A stretch of 64,000 nt of DNA from Rossellomorea sp. AcN35-11 (GCA_030388825.1 CP128835.1:2660001-2724000); one strand, 5' to 3'. Positions 26,694 to 36,881 are shown, counted from the first letter of the stretch. A program made the numbers and translations. The notes: a model not told the origin generated them from the letters alone.

Positions 26694-26707
26694 TTCCTAA
26701 CCAGAAG

Positions 26708-26740
26708 GCGACAGGGGGATATCCCCCTGTCGCTTTTTTT
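26708..26740 (+). terminator. Terminator after degV (second copy)
   Basis: Perfect 13-bp palindromic stem GCGACAGGGGGAT / ATCCCCCTGTCGC followed by seven T. Confidence 0.92.
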
Positions 26741-26742
26741 AT

Positions 26743-26774
26743 CAAAAAAAAGACAGCAAACATACAGCTGTCTT
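26743..26774 (-). terminator. Terminator of the PCYCGC lipoprotein gene
   Basis: On the minus strand, AAGACAGC and GCTGTCTT form an 8-bp stem with a 9-base loop, followed by eight T. It lies directly after the 26782 stop. Confidence 0.85.
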
Positions 26775-26781
26775 GGATCGT

Positions 26782-27267
26782 TCAAGAAGGCATCGGGGTG
26801 GGGGTGGGTTTGGCGTAGCCTTCTTGATATCGCTCGTCGATGTATTCCCTGATTTCATTTATGGATTCACCATTCTTGTATTTTACAATCGACTCTGCGG
26901 CAATTTCCAGGCACACCTGACATCTCGTTCCGTGATCATCCCAAACGACTTTTTCCTCTTTTATTTCGTGGACAAAGCAATTCATGCTGCTCTCATGTCC
27001 AGCTGAATCACCGCATCCGCAATAACAAGGGATATATTGTAACAGTTCGGTATTTTGAGCAGCAGAAGAATAAATGAGTTTCATCATTTCGTCTTTTTCG
27101 TCCAGAAATGAAGGGAGTATATCGGCGGAAGCTGTTTCCTCCCTGATATCCCCGTTTGGAGCTATATGATCCCCGTGGACATCTTCCTCCTGATGACTTG
27201 CACAGCCTGCAAGAGCTCCAAATATTCCTATGACCAGAGTGAAGTACAGTAAGACATTTTTCTTCAT
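26782..27267 (-). CDS. PCYCGC-motif lipoprotein
   Basis: A 161-residue lipoprotein. It has a signal peptide (MKKNVLLYFTLVIGIFGALA) with lipobox ALAGC near residue 22. The mature part has the motif IPCYCGCGDSAGHES that defines the PCYCGC family (PF13798), followed by two further cysteines in NCFVHEI and TRCQVCLEIA. The cysteine pattern suggests metal or heme handling outside the membrane, but the function is not established. It starts at ATG 27267 after AGGTG. It takes the place of ypmQ (an SCO-like copper protein) in the B. subtilis order. Confidence 0.87.
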   Translation of the reverse strand: MKKNVLLYFTLVIGIFGALAGCASHQEEDVHGDHIAPNGDIREETASADILPSFLDEKDEMMKLIYSSAAQNTELLQYIPCYCGCGDSAGHESSMNCFVHEIKEEKVVWDDHGTRCQVCLEIAAESIVKYKNGESINEIREYIDERYQEGYAKPTPTPMPS

Positions 27268-27477
27268 AGATTCACCTTTCCTATGCATGTATATGTGTAT
27301 TGTACCATTCTGGCAAAACAGATTTGTGAGATTTGTTGATGATTTTATGAATTATTTTGCTCCCTCATACTCATGTGAATCATATCTTAGAAGTATAATA
27401 GGTAAGGTGACTCATTCTGCTTTTTTTCATGTAATCAAACCCTTTCTTATTTCTAAAGAAAAAGGAAGTGAGCGGAC

Positions 27478-28456
27478 TTGTCAGATAAGAAAAAAGTGTT
27501 GGTGATTTCCGACTTCGGCATCGATGATATAGTCGCAGTATTATACGCTTATTATAGTGATACAGTTGAAGTTGTAGGAATTGTCTCTGACTATGGCAAT
27601 GTTTCTAAAGAAAATGCATTGAAAAACGTCAAATTTCTGGAAAGCATCACTGGAATTACGGATATTCCGGTGATAGGCGGCGCGGTCTCTTCTCTGACAG
27701 GGATCCCACCACAATTTTATCCTGAGATTCATGGTGAGTATGGATTAGGTCCCATAAGTCTTGAACATTTAGAAATCGAAAGTACGGAAATAAGCGAGAA
27801 TTTTTATGAAATCAATGCCATAATCGACAAGTATGAGGGTGAATTATATATTTTTTCTGCCGGCAGATTGACTTCCCTTGCTACAGCCTTTGTTCTTTAC
27901 CCGGAAACGATGAAAAAGGTGAAAGAATTTTATGTGATGGGCGGAGCCTTTCATGTACCAGGGAATGTGACGCCGGTAGCGGAAGCCAATTTTTTTTGGA
28001 GACCCGTATGCAGCTAATATCCTTATTCAACTGGCACCAAAAAAAATTCATCTTATCCCTTTAGATGTTACGATGTATGCACTTATTACACCAGCCATGA
28101 TTGATGCCCTTCATGAATTTTATCTGAAATCAAATGATCAGGTCGGTCAGATCATAAAGCCTATTGTGGATTATTATTATGATTTCTATAAGAAGACGTA
28201 TCCTGACATATCGGGTAGTCCTCTTCATGATTTATTGGCTATATGGGCCCTGGCGAATAAGGACAAAATGATATTTGAAGAGATTCCAATCAAGGTTGCC
28301 GTCAATACAGGAAGTACATTTGGTCAAAGTATGGGCGATTTCAGACTGTCAACAGAGAAAGCTCCGTGGCCAGTCCATAAAATCGCTAAGCAGTTCAACT
28401 ATGGACAATTTATCAAGGAGGTATTTCAGACCTTCAAATCAGGTCCAAGTCGATAA
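27478..28456 (+). CDS. Inosine-uridine-preferring nucleoside hydrolase family protein (frame broken)
   Basis: Joined, about 325 residues. The Ca-binding N-terminal motif of nucleoside hydrolases is present in a divergent form: VISDFGIDDIVAVLYA (DxGxDD), then VVGIVSDYGNVS. Later segments are EFYVMGGAFHVPGNVTP and, after the break, PLDVTMYALITPAM and HDLLAIWALAN. The frame breaks at 27990-27997, a run of eight T where seven give EANFFGDPYAANIL. It would split nucleosides into base and ribose. The start is TTG after AAAGGAAG. The divergent motif leaves the exact substrate open. Confidence 0.87.
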
Positions 28457-28559
28457 ATGTCCCACAAACATTTACATGTTCATAATGATTTGTTTACAAA
28501 GGTTTCATGACTATACAAGCGTGATATAATAAAATTAAATCGCAAGCGGGGTGACACAA

Positions 28560-29390
28560 ATGAAAAGAATAACGATTATCATGCTCGCTTTTGTTTTTTT
28601 TCTGTCGGGATGTTCGTTAGAAGATGCAGCTAAGCATATAACAAGGGAAGTCTCCATGTGGGATAAAGATAATCCGAACGAATCCTTTATACCTAAGAAT
28701 TTAAAAGTCGTTTCAGTTGGTGACTCACTGACACAGGGTGTGGGTGATAGTACCAAAAAGGGAGGATACGTTCCTTACCTGGAGAAGCATCTTGAATCAT
28801 TGGATGGAGTAAAAGATGCAGAGTTTCATAACTATGGGGTTAGAGGGAATCGTACCGATCAATTATTGAAGAAATTGAAAAAGGAAAATGTGAAAACATC
28901 GATCGAACAATCGGATTTAGTGATGATCACGATTGGTGGAAACGATGTAATGAAAATTTTCCGGGAAAATTTATCACACTTGAAGTTAGAGGTGTTTCAA
29001 GAAGAAAAGCGTCTATATCAATTGAGGCTACAAGAGATCATCGAGACGATCAGGAGCTATAACCCTGATGCGGGAATTGTTCTGACTGGGTTATATAATC
29101 CCTTCAATACCTGGTTTTCGGATATTGAAGAAGTCAATCAGGTGATTCATGATTGGAATGATGCCAGTCGTGAAATTCTTGCAAACTATGACAAAACGTT
29201 ATTCGTTATGATTGAGGATTTATTTATCGATGCAGGTGATACATTGTTATATGAAGATTACTTTCATCCAAATGATGAAGGGTATAAGATGATAGCAGAC
29301 CGAATGTTTATAAATCTGACAAATGGGGAAACATTAGCTACATTGACAGATCGATCGATACCTGTCGAGGAAGAGGAGCAGCCGTCATGA
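28560..29390 (+). CDS. ypmR: GDSL/SGNH-family lipase or esterase, lipoprotein (YpmR)
   Basis: A 276-residue SGNH hydrolase. The signal peptide ends in lipobox FLSGC. Catalytic blocks are visible: VVSVGDSLTQGVGD (nucleophile Ser), a Gly/Asn oxyanion block in NYGVRGNRTDQ and ITIGGNDVM, and Asp/His in DYFHPNDEGYKMIA. It acts outside the membrane on an unknown ester. The ATG at 28560 has GGGGTG upstream. The stop overlaps ypmS (ATGA), so the two are translationally coupled, as in B. subtilis. Confidence 0.92.
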   Translation: MKRITIIMLAFVFFLSGCSLEDAAKHITREVSMWDKDNPNESFIPKNLKVVSVGDSLTQGVGDSTKKGGYVPYLEKHLESLDGVKDAEFHNYGVRGNRTDQLLKKLKKENVKTSIEQSDLVMITIGGNDVMKIFRENLSHLKLEVFQEEKRLYQLRLQEIIETIRSYNPDAGIVLTGLYNPFNTWFSDIEEVNQVIHDWNDASREILANYDKTLFVMIEDLFIDAGDTLLYEDYFHPNDEGYKMIADRMFINLTNGETLATLTDRSIPVEEEEQPS

Positions 29391-29974
29391 AGAACAAATG
29401 GAAAATCGGTTTTTTTGTTCTTTTAGGTGGGGTATTATTAGGATTAGCCATCATTGCTTCAATGATTTTTATGCCGATTAAAGATGATACACTGCCTAAG
29501 GACATCAAGAACACGAATCAAGAGGTAGGATTTAATGTTGATACCAACAAAAGGGACTTAAACCTTATTATTGAACATTATATTGAGGAAGAAGGAATAA
29601 AGGGTCCTGTAGATTATTCGGTAGAGTTAAAGGACGATGTTGAACTGAAGGGATCGGTTCCAGTCTTTACATCAAATCTGGATTTCAAGTTGAATTTTGA
29701 ACCCAAAGCACTTGAGAATGGAGATATTCTCCTCAAACAGAAATCCATATCGGTTGGTCAATTGAATCTGCCGGTTTCATATGTAATGAAGGTAATGAGA
29801 GATTCCTATAACTTTCCAAATTGGGTAAAGATTCAGCCAAACGATGAAATGATTTATGTTTCATTACAGAATATGAAACTAAAGAGTGATATTAAAGTAA
29901 GAGCAAAAGAATTCAACTTGAAGGAAGATAATATCTCTTTCAGGTTATTAGTCCCGGTGGACCGTGCTCGATAA
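29387..29974 (+). CDS. ypmS: YpmS-like DUF2140 membrane-anchored protein
   Basis: A 195-residue protein with a single N-terminal membrane anchor (residues ~7-30: FFVLLGGVLLGLAIIASMIF) and an extracytoplasmic beta-rich domain. It ends NISFRLLVPVDRAR. This matches the DUF2140/YpmS family and follows ypmR with a four-base overlap. The exact function is unknown. A terminator follows. Confidence 0.9.
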   Translation: MKNKWKIGFFVLLGGVLLGLAIIASMIFMPIKDDTLPKDIKNTNQEVGFNVDTNKRDLNLIIEHYIEEEGIKGPVDYSVELKDDVELKGSVPVFTSNLDFKLNFEPKALENGDILLKQKSISVGQLNLPVSYVMKVMRDSYNFPNWVKIQPNDEMIYVSLQNMKLKSDIKVRAKEFNLKEDNISFRLLVPVDRAR

Positions 29975-29978
29975 AGAA

Positions 29979-30004
29979 AGGTGGCCTTTAGGCCACCTCT
30001 TTTC
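29979..30004 (+). terminator. Terminator of ypmRS
   Basis: Stem AGGTGGCCT / AGGCCACCT with a two-base loop, followed by CTTTTC. Confidence 0.82.
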
Positions 30005-30043
30005 ATGTTGAAGAACAAATCATAAAACCGTGTATAGACCTGA

Positions 30044-30782
30044 TTACCCCATTAATAGAATCGCTTCTAATTCAGGACTGCCGTTGGCCAAACCGACTGC
30101 TACGATAGTATAAGCCTGATTTGGGCTTAACTTTACATTAGGCACACTCAGTACACTATTCTTACTTCCTGCCACCCTTGCTTCAAGATTGACCGTCATA
30201 GGAGTCAATCCTAAATAGTCGCTGGCTTCTTTAAAAGACACACGAGGAAATATGACATCTCCGCCTTTTACGGCAATATCTACTGCAGGTGCGTCTGGAG
30301 AAAGATGGATGAATTTCACCTTTGTTTCTCCGCTGGGAACCGTGGGATCATCTATGAATGGCAGCAGTTGGAGTTTTTTGACAGTACCGGTTGCTGCCAG
30401 TGTGTAAACTTTACCTGGATCAATTTTCACTTTTTTACTGATGACTGTCGTTACGCTGGTACCAGCTGGATATATGTCGATGTGATACTTCCCGGCCGGC
30501 AGAGTCAAATAGTCACTTACATCTTTAAAGGCAACATCCCTTAACACGCGATTACCATTCACGTAGACATCCACGTTGGGTGCATCGGGGACAGCATGTA
30601 ATATCCGAACATAAGAGGGCTGTGCAGATGTAGTGATATCAGCCCGTTGAGCCTCTAAAGCCATCCTCATGTATTTTAGATGTTTTTGATAATAATGAAT
30701 ATGCATGGATGGATCAGAGTACTTATAATAGCCCGATAGTAAGTCACATGGCTGCTTTATTTAAATATTTGTGTTGGCTCAT
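30044..30782 (-). CDS. DUF4397 protein with two repeats (frame broken near N-terminus)
   Basis: Two DUF4397 beta-sandwich repeats are visible: YVRILHAVPDAPNVDVYVNG and VKFIHLSPDAPAVDIAVKGG, each about 90 residues with SDYLxL segments. The longest uninterrupted frame starts at 30706 (MHIHYYQ). The frame is open further upstream (DLLSGYYKYSDPSMHIHYYQ), and a start MSQHKYLNKAAM with GGGAG ribosome site lies at 30782 in another frame. Joining them near 30743-30750 gives KAAM(Y)DLLSGYYKYSDP, typical of Bacillus DUF4397 proteins. No signal peptide is seen. Family function is unknown; the domain is often cell-surface. Confidence 0.82.
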
Positions 30783-31245
30783 CCGTATCTCTCCCTTATC
30801 TTTACTGACACAATAGAATATGCGCTTGCAATAAAATTGGTGAAAGAACCTATTATTGAAAAACGTTTCATAAAATATACTATTCTTTCTTCGTTTGAAG
30901 TAATTGAAATGATGCTCCATGTACTCACTTTTAACTGATGGGTGAGGCTGGTTGACCAGAGAATTGATTTTCTCTGCGGGAGGATCACCACCAGCCCCGC
31001 ACAAAGCAACTTCTACTTTCTTCTTCAGAATAGCAACAATGGGTACGAAGAGATCCTTTTATAAAATTCTGAAATATCCCTTGCATATTAGATGAAAATA
31101 ATGGATAATGAAGTTACAAATTGAGAAAGTGGGTGATGACATATGAACTTATTATCTATGTGGTATCTAAGTAAACACAATAGGCTACAAATCAGTTCTG
31201 TGCGTCAACTCACTTTTAACGGGAACGTCTGATTCTTCAAACATG
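30783..31245. other. Gene-poor stretch upstream of the rsgA-like gene
   Basis: About 460 bases hold no convincing long gene. The minus-strand frames here lack start signals and family features. A 29-codon plus-strand ORF (31143-31232, MNLLSMWYLSKHNRLQISSV and 9 more residues) has a weak GGGTGATG ribosome site and sits just before a terminator. It might be a leader peptide or nothing. Promoters for the DUF4397 gene (leftward) and the rsgA-like gene (rightward) must lie here. Confidence 0.4.
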
Positions 31246-31286
31246 AAAAATCCGTTGGCGTGCAGGACTGCGCAAACGGATTTTTT
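31246..31286 (+). terminator. Terminator-like hairpin directly before the rsgA-like start
   Basis: AAAATCCGTT (31247-31256) pairs with AACGGATTTT (31275-31284), extended by GCG/CGC after one mismatch, then TTATTTT. It ends only about 18 bases before the TTG start at 31305. It either ends an upstream transcript or forms a transcription attenuator in the leader. Confidence 0.75.
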
Positions 31287-31304
31287 ATTTTGGGAGGAAC
31301 TAAA

Positions 31305-32330
31305 TTGAATAATAGACAATATGTATTTGAAATGATGAAGCACCTTGAAGAGGATGGACATCTGTTAGGAAGAGTTGTGACCGAACAAAAGGGCGCATTT
31401 ATGGTCATGACCGAAATAGACGATCTTTTAAGTAAGATTTCAGGGAGGCTGAGATTCCAAACGTTAAAACGCGAAGACCTTCCTGCCGTAGGAGATTGGG
31501 TCCTTCTTAGCGAAGAGGGGGCTGTCATAGAAAAAGTTCTGCCAAGAACAAGTAAATTCTCGAGAAAAAAAGCCGGAAATGAAGCTGAGGAGCAGATCAT
31601 TGCCGCAAATATTGATACAGTCTTTATCCTCTCGTCATTAAATGATGACTTAAACATTAAAAGGATCGAGAGATATTTACTGCTATGCTGGGAAAGTGGT
31701 GCAAATCCCGTCATCGTACTTACGAAATCAGACACTTGCGACAGGATTGAAGAGAAAAAGAGGCAGGTTGAGAATGCCCTCTTTGGTGTCAAAGTGTTGA
31801 CGATCAGCGCTGTAAGTCATGAAGGAATCGAAGAGATACAGCCATATTTACAGGAAGGCAATACGATAGCCTTTGTCGGTTCATCTGGTGTGGGAAAGTC
31901 CACCCTGACTAACCTGCTCTTAGGAAACACTGTGCAAAAAACAAAACAAATCAGGGAATCGGATGATAAAGGTCGTCATACAACGACCCATAGGGAGTTA
32001 TTTTTATTGGAAAATGGTGCTTCCATCATCGATACACCAGGTATGAGGGAGATTCAGTTATGGCGGGGGCAAGAGGGACTCTCCACACAGTATCAAGATA
32101 TCGAGGACCTGGCCTTTCAATGCAGATTCACTGACTGCCGCCACGAGGGTGAACCAGGGTGTAAAATCAGAGAAGCCATCAAGAATGAAGAGCTTTCCGA
32201 GGAGCGTTTCGAGCATTTTCTCAAGTTGCAACGAGAAATCGCCTATATGGAGAGAAGAGGGAACAAACGATTGGAATCTCTAGAACGTAAAAAGTGGAAG
32301 AACATCGGCAAACAAAGGAAATTTAAATAA
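31305..32330 (+). CDS. rsgA: RsgA/YjeQ-family circularly permuted GTPase
   Basis: A 341-residue GTPase with the permuted motif order G4-G5-G1-G2-G3: VLTKSD (~150), [18 protein letters not shown] (G1, ~200), HTTTH (G2) and [10 protein letters not shown] (G3). An N-terminal OB domain (residues ~15-85) and a C-terminal zinc motif [14 protein letters not shown] are present. RsgA proteins bind the 30S subunit late in assembly. This may be a second, longer paralogue rather than the canonical YloQ copy near prkC. It starts with TTG after GGGAGG. Confidence 0.9.
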   Translation: MNNRQYVFEMMKHLEEDGHLLGRVVTEQKGAFMVMTEIDDLLSKISGRLRFQTLKREDLPAVGDWVLLSEEGAVIEKVLPRTSKFSRKKAGNEAEEQIIAANIDTVFILSSLNDDLNIKRIERYLLLCWESGANPVIVLTKSDTCDRIEEKKRQVENALFGVKVLTISAVSHEGIEEIQPYLQEGNTIAFVGSSGVGKSTLTNLLLGNTVQKTKQIRESDDKGRHTTTHRELFLLENGASIIDTPGMREIQLWRGQEGLSTQYQDIEDLAFQCRFTDCRHEGEPGCKIREAIKNEELSEERFEHFLKLQREIAYMERRGNKRLESLERKKWKNIGKQRKFK

Positions 32331-32340
32331 TAGAGCGAAG

Positions 32341-32370
32341 ATTGACCCTTGCAGGGTCAATTTTTTTTTG
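32341..32370 (+). terminator. Terminator after the rsgA-like gene
   Basis: Stem ATTGACCC / GGGTCAAT with loop TTGCA, followed by nine T. Confidence 0.88.
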
Positions 32371-32473
32371 GATAAATGAAAGAAGCTTAATGTTTTACCT
32401 TTATAACTTGTATGCGTTAAAATTTCTTACAAGGGGAATAGTGAAAAAGAGTGAAGTGGAAAGGATGATGATC

Positions 32474-33016
32474 ATGTCAGACGCTTTAAATTATGAAATC
32501 GCCACGTTTGCCGGAGGGTGCTTTTGGTGCATGGTAAAGCCATTTGATGAACAGCCAGGTATCGGCAGTGTCATTTCAGGGTATACGGGTGGAAGCGTTG
32601 CGAATCCAACTTATAAGGAAGTATGCTCTGAAACGACAGGTCATTATGAGGCCGTTCAAATTGAATACGATCCAACCGTATTTCCTTACGAAGAATTATT
32701 AAAGGTTTATTGGCAGCAAATCGATCCTACGGATCCTGGAGGACAATTCTTTGACAGGGGACACTCGTATAAAACAGTTATTTTCTACCATAATGAAGAG
32801 CAAAAGAGGATGGCCGAAGCATCCAAGCTGAGACTTGGACAATCGGGGAAGTTTCAAAAGCCCATCGCAACGGAGATTCTCCCGGCAAAGGAATTTTACC
32901 CTGCAGAGGAATATCATCAGGATTATTATAAGAAGAACCCGGCTCATTATAACCGATACAGCAGAGGGTCGGGAAGAGTAGCGTTTATTGAAGATCATTG
33001 GGGGGAGAAAAAATGA
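32474..33016 (+). CDS. msrA: Peptide-methionine (S)-S-oxide reductase MsrA
   Basis: A 180-residue MsrA. The catalytic motif AGGCFWC is near residue 17, followed by VISGYTGG and the conserved [13 protein letters not shown] block; the C-terminal part ends EDHWGEKK. It repairs the S-epimer of methionine sulfoxide with thioredoxin. I prefer ATG 32474 with AAAGG 9 bases upstream over the clustered ATGs at 32465 and 32468. Its stop overlaps the msrB start (ATGA). Confidence 0.95.
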   Translation: MSDALNYEIATFAGGCFWCMVKPFDEQPGIGSVISGYTGGSVANPTYKEVCSETTGHYEAVQIEYDPTVFPYEELLKVYWQQIDPTDPGGQFFDRGHSYKTVIFYHNEEQKRMAEASKLRLGQSGKFQKPIATEILPAKEFYPAEEYHQDYYKKNPAHYNRYSRGSGRVAFIEDHWGEKK

Positions 33017-33435
33017 GCAGAGAAGATTTAAAGAAAAAGCTGACATCGGTACAATATGAGGTCACCCAAAACAATGGGACAGAGCCACCTTTTAGAAACG
33101 AGTATTGGAATACCTTCGAAGAGGGGATCTATGTGGATATCATTTCGGGGAAACCTCTCTTCAGCTCCAAAGACAAGTATGACGCCGGCTGTGGGTGGCC
33201 AAGTTTTACAAAGCCGATTCATGAAGAGGAAATTTCAGAAAAAGAAGATCGCAGCCACTTTATGGTGCGGACAGAAGTAAGAAGCAAGGAAGCAGACTCC
33301 CACCTCGGTCACGTTTTTGACGATGGTCCTGGTCCGACAAAGCTTCGTTACTGTATCAACTCTGCAGCCCTGCGATTCATCCCTGTTGAGAATTTAGAGG
33401 AAGAGGGGTACGGAAAATATAAAAAAATATTCTAA
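33013..33435 (+). CDS. msrB: Peptide-methionine (R)-S-oxide reductase MsrB
   Basis: A 140-residue MsrB. Motifs are [31 protein letters not shown] (20) and the catalytic Cys in [11 protein letters not shown]. The two CxxC zinc sites of some MsrB proteins are absent, as in B. subtilis. It repairs R-methionine sulfoxide and is translationally coupled to msrA. GGGGGGAG precedes the ATG. The msrA-msrB pair is the usual Bacillus order. Confidence 0.95.
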   Translation: MSREDLKKKLTSVQYEVTQNNGTEPPFRNEYWNTFEEGIYVDIISGKPLFSSKDKYDAGCGWPSFTKPIHEEEISEKEDRSHFMVRTEVRSKEADSHLGHVFDDGPGPTKLRYCINSAALRFIPVENLEEEGYGKYKKIF

Positions 33436-33541
33436 TATAACAAAGTGTTGTGAAAATATTCACATATATGCTAAAATGAATTTTCCATGTTTATATTGAA
33501 TGGCATCTGTGTATATAAGAGATATAGGAAGGTGAATGAAA

Positions 33542-34045
33542 ATGTTAAAAAAGCTTTTTGGCAAAAAAGAAGAGGCACCTAAATTAGTAAAAGCAGTTTC
33601 ACCAATGACTGGTACATTAAAACCACTTGAAGAGGTGCCTGATCCGGTTTTTTCTCAAAAGATGATGGGGGACGGTATTGCCATCGAACCTACTGTAGGT
33701 AAAGTCGTTTCACCTGTAGATGGAGAAATCATGCAGTTGTTCCCAACTAAGCACGCTGTTGGAATCAAGGCGAAAAACGGTGCAGAGATCCTTATCCACA
33801 TCGGTCTTGAAACAGTATCAATGAATGGAGAAGGCTTTGAAGCGCATGTTTCAGAGGGATCCAAAGTCAATATGGGTGACCCGTTGATCACGTATGACTT
33901 AGACCTTGTAAAAGAAAAAGCTAAAAGTACTATTACACCGATTATCTTGACCAACGGAGATGACATGGCCGAGTTGGTGAAAAAAGATTTATCATCTGTT
34001 ACTGCAGGACAGGATGAGGTATTAGAAATTTCATCAAATAAATAA
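33542..34045 (+). CDS. ypqE: PTS glucose-type EIIA protein (YpqE/Crr-like)
   Basis: A 167-residue soluble EIIA-Glc domain. Active-site histidines are in FPTKHAVGIKAKNG and EILIHIGLETVSMNG (the phosphorylated His is expected in the second). EIIA passes phosphate from HPr to EIIB domains of sugar permeases; a free EIIA may serve several permeases lacking their own. GGAAGGTG precedes the start; ATG 33536 is an alternative giving two more residues. Position agrees with B. subtilis ypqE. Confidence 0.92.
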   Translation: MLKKLFGKKEEAPKLVKAVSPMTGTLKPLEEVPDPVFSQKMMGDGIAIEPTVGKVVSPVDGEIMQLFPTKHAVGIKAKNGAEILIHIGLETVSMNGEGFEAHVSEGSKVNMGDPLITYDLDLVKEKAKSTITPIILTNGDDMAELVKKDLSSVTAGQDEVLEISSNK

Positions 34046-34056
34046 TAGTATGTATG

Positions 34057-34086
34057 AAAGAGACCGGCCATAAGGCCGGTCTCTTT
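34057..34086. terminator. Bidirectional terminator between ypqE and DUF502
   Basis: Perfect 13-bp stem AAAGAGACCGGCC / GGCCGGTCTCTTT with loop ATAA, A/T at both bases. Confidence 0.85.
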
Positions 34087-34138
34087 CAGTATTTATCTTT
34101 AGAGGGCATGTGGGCGTTTGGAAAAATACCCCCTTCAT

Positions 34139-34735
34139 TCACTTTCTAGGCATACTATTCTCATTCTTTGTAGTCATGCCCCCTGACAGGATAAACTTCA
34201 TCGCTTCTTCGGATTTAATATCCAGGATTTCAATATCCCTTTTAGGGATCAGGAAGGTGACTCCTGCTACCTGAAACGTTTGAGGTATATAGACTGCTAC
34301 ATGATCTTCCAGGTCATGATGTAAATCTGAAAGGTTATCTGTAGTAATAAAGCCGAGACACTTCAATGTGGTTCCAGGCATTTTAACGAGAGCCACTTTG
34401 GAGAAAGACTTCTTTTCTCCTAAGAAGGAGTGGATGGTGTCCTTGATGACCGAATAAATCGTTTTGACAAAAGGGATTCTATGTAAAATGACGTCTGCAA
34501 TCCGAATGATCGTTCCAGTAAAGAACTTTGTCGACAGCCATCCCAGCACAGTCAAGAGAATTACGGTTGCGATAATTCCAATACCCGGAATATAATTTTC
34601 GTCAAAGTACGGCTTTAACAGATTACCTAATAGTCCATCTAGAAATAAAAACATTTTGTATACGACATACGTGACGATTCCCATTGGCACGATCGTCAGT
34701 ACACCGTTAATAAACGATTTAACAAACCATTTCAT
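34139..34735 (-). CDS. DUF502 membrane protein
   Basis: A 198-residue protein with two N-terminal transmembrane helices (residues ~8-28 and ~50-70) and a soluble C-terminal domain. Family landmarks are the RIPFVKTIYSVIKDT segment, LVKMPGTTLKCLGFITT and VYIPQTFQVAGVTFLIPKRD. These are typical of the DUF502 family; function is unknown. AGGAG lies before MKWFVKSF at 34735; an ATG two codons earlier is an alternative. It is monocistronic and converges on ypqE. Confidence 0.87.
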   Translation of the reverse strand: MKWFVKSFINGVLTIVPMGIVTYVVYKMFLFLDGLLGNLLKPYFDENYIPGIGIIATVILLTVLGWLSTKFFTGTIIRIADVILHRIPFVKTIYSVIKDTIHSFLGEKKSFSKVALVKMPGTTLKCLGFITTDNLSDLHHDLEDHVAVYIPQTFQVAGVTFLIPKRDIEILDIKSEEAMKFILSGGMTTKNENSMPRK

Positions 34736-34898
34736 ATTCATTTCTCCTATCTTTGCTTTCAAACATATGTCTATTATATAGACTGGCTTCAGTACAGAAA
34801 AGGTGTTCCATAAAATAAATTAGGCGAATGCACAAACCTTTTCTAGGTGTATGACATAGAGTGTATGGTAAATAAATAATTCTTGAGGAGTGATAGGT

Positions 34899-35042
34899 AT
34901 GTATGGATATGGATATGGTTGTGATCCATGTTATCAAGGTGGATATGCTTATCCCGTTGCCGGTGCTAATTGCTTTGCGTTGATTGTCGTATTATTCATT
35001 CTGTTAATCATCATTGGAGCCGTTTGCTACTGCCCAAAGTGA
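34899..35042 (+). CDS. YjcZ-family sporulation-associated small membrane protein
   Basis: A 47-residue protein with the typical YjcZ layout. A Gly/Tyr-rich start ([19 protein letters not shown]) precedes one hydrophobic helix ([19 protein letters not shown]). GAGGAGTG lies 8 bases before the ATG. The family is named after B. subtilis YjcZ and is linked to sporulation by annotation; the molecular role is unknown. It is a single gene with its own terminator. It was found by reading the sequence because of its size. Confidence 0.85.
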   Translation: MYGYGYGCDPCYQGGYAYPVAGANCFALIVVLFILLIIIGAVCYCPK

Positions 35043-35064
35043 TACCAGGGTTAGCCGGGAAATA

Positions 35065-35092
35065 AAAGAGCCGTCATGTGACGGCTCTTTTT
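35065..35092. terminator. Bidirectional terminator between yjcZ-like gene and chemotaxis receptor
   Basis: Perfect 12-bp stem AAAGAGCCGTCA / TGACGGCTCTTT with two-base loop, flanked by A-rich and T-rich ends. The minus-strand receptor gene ends 4 bases away. Confidence 0.88.
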
Positions 35093-35095
35093 GCA

Positions 35096-36881
35096 TTAAA
35101 TTTTAAAACTAGAAATCAGTTCCTTTAATTTCTCTGCTTGTTGTGAAAGCTCTGAAGCACTGGCTGTCACTTGTTCCATGGCAGCGGAGCCTTCTTCGGA
35201 TGCAGCCAGCGGTGGTTTCTGTATTTGAAGCGGTAGCTTCGGCAATTTCATTGACTAGGGCAAACGAAGTGGCGACTTCCTGGCTGAGATTAAGAGTCTC
35301 CTGAATATGACCAACCATTTCTTCCACTACAACGGTTGTTTTTGTGGTTTGGTTAAGAATATCTTCAAGTGAGGTGTTTGTTTCGTTTGTGATTTCTACA
35401 CCTGCGATGACTTCTTTTACTCCATCAGAGTTCTGCTTTATGATGACATCAACTTCTTCTTGAATGCTGTGTACAATTTCGGTTACACCTTTTGCTGCTT
35501 GTCGGGACTGTTCGGCCAGTTTCCTGACCTCATCAGCTACTACGGCAAACCCTCTTCCATGCTCCCCGGCCCGTGCTGCTTCAATAGCAGCATTCAAAGC
35601 AAGAAGATTGGTTTGTTCAGCGATGTCAGTGATGGTTCCGATGATCGTTGTGATTTGAGATGATCGCTGACCTAACGCTTCGACCGTTTCACTTGTATTT
35701 GACATGGTTTCTTCTATGCTCAGCATTTTTGACGAAGAGGCTTGAACGGTTTTTCCGCCTTTTTCAGCAACCACTCTCATATCATGAGCAGTTACCTTAA
35801 CGAGCTCTGCCTGATCAAATAAGAAACGTGCGGCTTCTTCAAGACTGTTCATTTTACTCAATGACTCTGACATCCGGCTGGTGGTTTGATCGCTTCCCGC
35901 TGCAATTTCGGTAGATGTTTCTGCAATGGATGTAATGGTCCGGGACGTTTCTTCAGCGGAAGCCAAAAGTTCCTGGCTGCTGGCTGAAACATTCTCGGCC
36001 ATTTCTGAAACTTGTTTAACAAGGATTGCAATTCCAGCAATAAGTTGATTCGTATCAGCTGCCAAATCTGCAAGCTCGTCCTTTGATTTTACATGGATCC
36101 GTTTTGTCAAATCCCCGCCTGCGTTCGCAATTTCCAGAATAGATCGGCTGATTTTCTTGGTATTTGTCTTGATTGTATGAGATAAAATGATCCCGAAGAA
36201 AACAGCTAAAATGACGGCAAATGCCGATAAGCCAATCGTTATGATTTTAGATAAATAAACTTGCTGATTTAATGAATCGATTCGATCATTTAGATCTTTT
36301 TCCTGGTCGATTACAATCATATCTACATATGAACGGATTCCGTCAAGATATTTCTTACCTGTACCGGACTCAACAAGAGTGGCAGCCTTTTCAAGCCCTT
36401 TATCCTTCCTTGTATCGATGACACGGTCGACAAATTGAATCCAAAAACCATATTGTGCCTCGATTTTATCTAGTTTATCAAGTTGCTCCTGATTACCCTG
36501 TAATAAGGTATTCAACTCTTCTATATGATTTTCAACGGACCTTTTTCCATTTTGATAGGGTGCTAAAAAGCCTGTAGCCCCAGTAATGACAAACCCCTGT
36601 TCACCAATTTCAATTTCATTCAATACCTTGGATAAATCCTTTACCTTCGTATCAACCTGCATATCGTATGTAATCAACGTGTTGATCTCTTTTTCCAGCT
36701 TCATCATATTGAAGTAAGAAGTAGAGGCAAGGATTAATAGGACGATGGTCAATAATCCGAATGACAGGATGACTTTACCCCGGATTGTACGAAAGTAAGT
36801 AAAGAGACCTATACCTTTTCTGTTACTCTCTTTCTTACTCTTTATTCTTTTTGTCTGTTTTTCTTTTGTCTTTTTCACCAT
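35096..36881 (-). CDS. Methyl-accepting chemotaxis protein with CHASE3 sensor (frame broken near C-terminus)
   Basis: A receptor of about 594 residues. A basic N-terminal tail ([19 protein letters not shown]) leads to TM1 (~34-54). A CHASE3-type extracellular helical domain follows ([20 protein letters not shown]), then TM2 (~215-237), a HAMP domain (~240-290) and a coiled-coil signalling domain. The signalling domain has the hairpin [20 protein letters not shown]. Near 35201-35210 one extra base changes [20 protein letters not shown] to an unrelated tail. With the fix the protein ends KELISSFKI at 35096. It signals to CheA/CheW; ligand unknown. Confidence 0.92.

Noticed and set aside
30744..31004. 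Minus-strand 86-residue frame ending MSQHKYLNKAAM
   Set aside because: Only its last residues are real; they are the N-terminus of the DUF4397 gene in a shifted frame. The upstream part has no family features.
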